Assembly (NCBI GenBank): GCA_947506075.1
Contig: CANNNN010000120.1
Coordinates: forward strand, 1 to 7,532
DNA length: 7,532 bases
Reading direction: 5' to 3'
Source: Methylococcaceae bacterium
Lineage (GTDB): Bacteria; Pseudomonadota; Gammaproteobacteria; Methylococcales; Methylomonadaceae
Part shown: one piece after another, positions 6,515 to 7,532 of the stretch
How positions within the stretch are numbered: the first letter of the stretch is position 1
Layout of the letters: each line of letters starts with the position of its first letter
Translations under genes and position numbers: made by a program
The notes under the pieces: model-generated
The model's input: the letters and a program-made list of their open reading frames with translations, nothing else
Told to the model about the DNA's origin: nothing
Databases searched by the model: none

Positions 6515-6538
6515 TAGAAAAATATTTTTCTAGAAAAA
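6515..6538. repeat. overlapping AT-rich palindromes
   Basis: An 18-bp perfect palindrome (TAGAAAAATATTTTTCTA, 6515-6532) overlaps a 14-bp one (TTTTTCTAGAAAAA, 6525-6538). A third near-symmetric unit, TTTTTCG then TAGAAAAA, starts at 6508. The shared arms could fold in alternative ways or bind a dimeric regulator. AT-rich DNA produces such palindromes fairly easily, so significance is modest. Confidence 0.45.
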
Positions 6539-6720
6539 AATTCGATGCTACTGCTGTGCAAGTTATTTTACGCTGTTAACTCTTCTTGGAAAAGCTACGT
6601 ATTTCCCTTGGAATTATCTGCAGCCTGTTGTCTATATTGGCTAGCGTATTAAAGCGGTACTTGAATTAAAGCAGCTCCGCATAAAGCAGATGGCCGGAAT
6701 CTTGATGGTCGAATATTCAT

Positions 6721-7001
6721 TCAAACGAGAGAGTAAATACCTACGCCCAGCCATGTCAGCAACAGAAGAAACCAAGGCAGCCAGTGTTGTCGATAAACTA
6801 TTCTCTGCTGTATCTCATGATCATCCGACTCAATCGCGGGCTGCTTTTGGCCTGATATTTTCTTAAGTTTTCTATTTAAATCTCTTGCTTTTCTTTTTGC
6901 TGTTTTTTATAGAGATCAATTCCTTTTTGAATGCCTTGAGCAATCAGTCTGGTTTGTTCTTTGGTTTGCTGAGAGGGCTTTTGATAACTATTTTTAGTCA
7001 T
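6721..7001 (-). pseudogene. DUF2956-family small membrane protein, frameshifted
   Basis: From ATG at 7001 the frame gives a 41-residue peptide whose core QTKEQTRLIAQGIQKGIDLY plus KKQQKEK is what I recall as the conserved part of DUF2956 proteins. It stops at 6876. A second frame continues from the same place with basic residues (ARDLNRKLKK), a variable linker, and HWLPWFLLLLTWLGVGIYSL, a single C-terminal membrane helix typical of the family, ending at a TGA at 6723-6721. Adding one A to the A-run at minus 6892-6889 joins both parts into a 93-residue protein of normal family length. So this is either a recent one-base deletion, a sequencing error in a homopolymer, or, less likely, -1 frameshifting at A AAG. 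Function is unknown for the family. The gene is transcribed towards the atp operon. Confidence 0.7.
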
Positions 7002-7031
7002 GACAGTCTTGTGAGAATGAATGTTTTTTTA

Positions 7032-7059
7032 ATTATACTGCAGAACATCGAGTGGTCAC
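7032..7059 (-). promoter_or_regulatory. candidate promoter of the DUF2956-like gene
   Basis: A perfect TATAAT lies at 7037-7032 on the minus strand, with GTGACC (four of six matches to -35) at 7059-7054 and a 16-bp spacer. Transcription would start near 7025, about 24 bases before the ATG at 7001. The ribosome binding site before that ATG is weak. Confidence 0.4.
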
Positions 7060-7196
7060 TGTTTGTCAGGTTGGCGGTCCCGGATAAGCATTATGAAACC
7101 ATATTTTTTTTGCATGGCATCGACAAAAAACCATGATGCCCCACAAAAAAATTACCATAACCAGTACACACGGCAGAGCTGCGCTTGTAATAGTCG

Positions 7197-7258
7197 CCCA
7201 ATCTAGAATTTACTGGTTCCCAAGCTTGAACTTTGGAACCAGTAAATTCTAGATTGGG
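7197..7258. repeat. 62-bp near-perfect inverted repeat
   Basis: The left arm (7197-7224) and right arm (7231-7258) are 28 bases each and pair with one mismatch (C7221 against T7234). The outer 24 bp are perfect and the loop is six bases (CTTGAA). The core reads GGTTCCCAAGCTTGAACTTT followed by the complementary GGAACC. No T-run follows on either strand, so it is not a simple intrinsic terminator. It fits a dispersed palindromic (REP- or MITE-like) element; no target-site duplication was seen. An RNA from either strand would form a very stable stem. Confidence 0.85.
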
Positions 7259-7413
7259 GGATGAACGGTTACGTAATAATCACGAAGTATTAATAGGGTA
7301 AAAAGCATGAGTGTGACGTCATTAAGCTTCATAATTATATTATGATTTAATATGTCAAATAGACAAGTGTGATAGTTTTTATAACAAATAAATTTAAAAA
7401 CTTTTTTATGTGG

Positions 7414-7442
7414 TTGATGTATTGAGTTAAAAGTCTTACACT
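7414..7442 (+). promoter_or_regulatory. candidate promoter for the right-edge gene
   Basis: TTGATG (7414-7419) and TACACT (7437-7442) are separated by 17 bp, each matching four of six consensus bases. The predicted start near 7449 would leave a short leader of about 17 bases with the ribosome binding site. Confidence 0.45.
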
Positions 7443-7453
7443 TAAACTTTTTA

Positions 7454-7460
7454 TTGGAGA
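7454..7460 (+). promoter_or_regulatory. ribosome binding site of the right-edge gene
   Basis: TTGGAGA ends five bases before the ATG at 7466, a good Shine-Dalgarno match and spacing that fixes the start of the partial gene. Confidence 0.7.
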
Positions 7461-7465
7461 TCGGT

Positions 7466-7532
7466 ATGACAGATACAACGAAAAAATTATCTAAAAGATT
7501 AACAGAAGAAGAAAAGTCTGGCATCAACCAGA
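7466..7532 (+). CDS. partial hypothetical protein, N-terminus only
   Basis: The ATG at 7466 begins an open frame of 22 codons to the right edge, starting MTDTTKKLSKRLTEEEKSG. It is preceded by a good ribosome binding site and a plausible promoter, which makes it a credible gene start. The peptide is hydrophilic and rich in Lys, Glu and Thr with no signal peptide. The family cannot be identified from so little. It faces away from the other genes of the window and is separated from them by the long inverted repeat. Confidence 0.6.
   Translation, partial: MTDTTKKLSKRLTEEEKSGINQ

Larger units (their letters stand above)
6348..6720 (-). promoter_or_regulatory. atp operon upstream region, no gene seen
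   Basis: About 370 bases between atpD and the broken DUF2956-like gene contain no supportable coding frame. The stretch is AT-rich and carries several palindromes, listed separately, plus three copies of a TAAAGC hexamer (6649-6655, 6666-6672 and 6681-6687, each extended to seven bases). The operon promoter should lie here, but no minus-strand pair of hexamers is convincing. A non-sigma70 or activator-dependent promoter is possible. Confidence 0.5.
7002..7465. other. intergenic region between divergent genes
   Basis: This stretch lies between the minus-strand DUF2956-like gene and the plus-strand gene at 7466. It holds the two candidate promoters and the long inverted repeat listed separately. 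The part from 7260 to 7465 is strongly AT-rich, with a small 7-bp-arm palindrome (TCATAAT and ATTATGA, 7329-7345). No coding frame here looks like protein. Confidence 0.6.

Noticed and set aside
6690..6866. Plus-strand 58-codon frame beginning MAGILMVEYSFKRES
   Set aside because: It is antisense to the second half of the DUF2956-like gene, whose minus-strand translation has a recognisable basic stretch and membrane helix. The plus frame has no family resemblance.
7104..7151. Possible terminator: GGCATC/GATGCC stem flanked by T8 and A7 runs
   Set aside because: On both strands the T-run comes before the stem and the A-run after it, the wrong order for an intrinsic terminator, and the stem is only 6 bp with a 13-base loop.
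7249..7527. Minus-strand 92-codon open frame
   Set aside because: It runs through AT-rich spacer and over the promoter and start of the plus-strand gene. Its composition (Phe, Asn, Ile, Lys rich, no family pattern) looks like translated AT-rich noise, and there is no ribosome binding site.
1..7532. CRISPR array, tRNA, rRNA or insertion sequence
   Set aside because: No regularly spaced repeats, cloverleaf-type sequence, rRNA segments or transposase frame were seen. The 7197-7258 repeat is a single palindrome, not an array.

Overview
The window is dominated by one compact operon on the minus strand, read from about 6347 down to 229. It encodes an alternative F1Fo-type rotary ATPase of the N-ATPase class. 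The order is atpD (beta), atpC (epsilon), atpQ, atpB (a), atpE (c), atpF (b with a delta-like tail), atpA (alpha), atpG (gamma). Having beta and epsilon first, a small AtpI/AtpQ-like membrane protein before subunit a, and no separate delta gene is the hallmark of the laterally transferred N-ATPase operon (atpDCQRBEFAG). It is unlike the housekeeping atpIBEFHAGDC order. Most junctions are ATGA stop/start overlaps or gaps of a few bases, so the genes are probably co-transcribed and translationally coupled.

Three departures from the usual N-ATPase stand out. (1) atpR is missing: atpQ and atpB are only 13 bp apart. (2) Subunit c has Met30 at the helix-1 position where Na+-binding c subunits carry Gln or Glu, although Glu63, Ser64 and Tyr68 remain. 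(3) The alpha-subunit P-loop reads GDEGLGRTS, so the Walker A lysine is Arg. AtpR has been proposed to act on the c subunits through conserved arginines, so (1) and (2) may be linked losses in a reduced, possibly proton-coupled variant.

Flanks. Bases 1-228, downstream of atpG, hold the start of an unidentified minus-strand reading frame (69 to beyond the left edge) and no recognisable terminator. Bases 6348-6720, upstream of atpD, are AT-rich and hold several small palindromes that could be regulatory, but no gene. Bases 6721-7001 hold a small minus-strand gene that I recognise as the DUF2956 family. It is broken by an apparent one-base loss in an A-run. Bases 7002-7465 hold a plausible promoter for that gene, a striking 62-bp near-perfect inverted repeat (7197-7258), AT-rich sequence, and a promoter plus ribosome binding site for a plus-strand gene that starts at 7466 and runs off the right edge.

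Organism: the DUF2956-like gene, known mainly from Gammaproteobacteria, the medium base composition of the atp genes and the AT-rich spacers suggest a gammaproteobacterium. N-ATPases move laterally and usually sit beside a housekeeping F-ATPase, so the operon itself is weak evidence for taxonomy. A methanotroph or other environmental gammaproteobacterium is possible but not shown.
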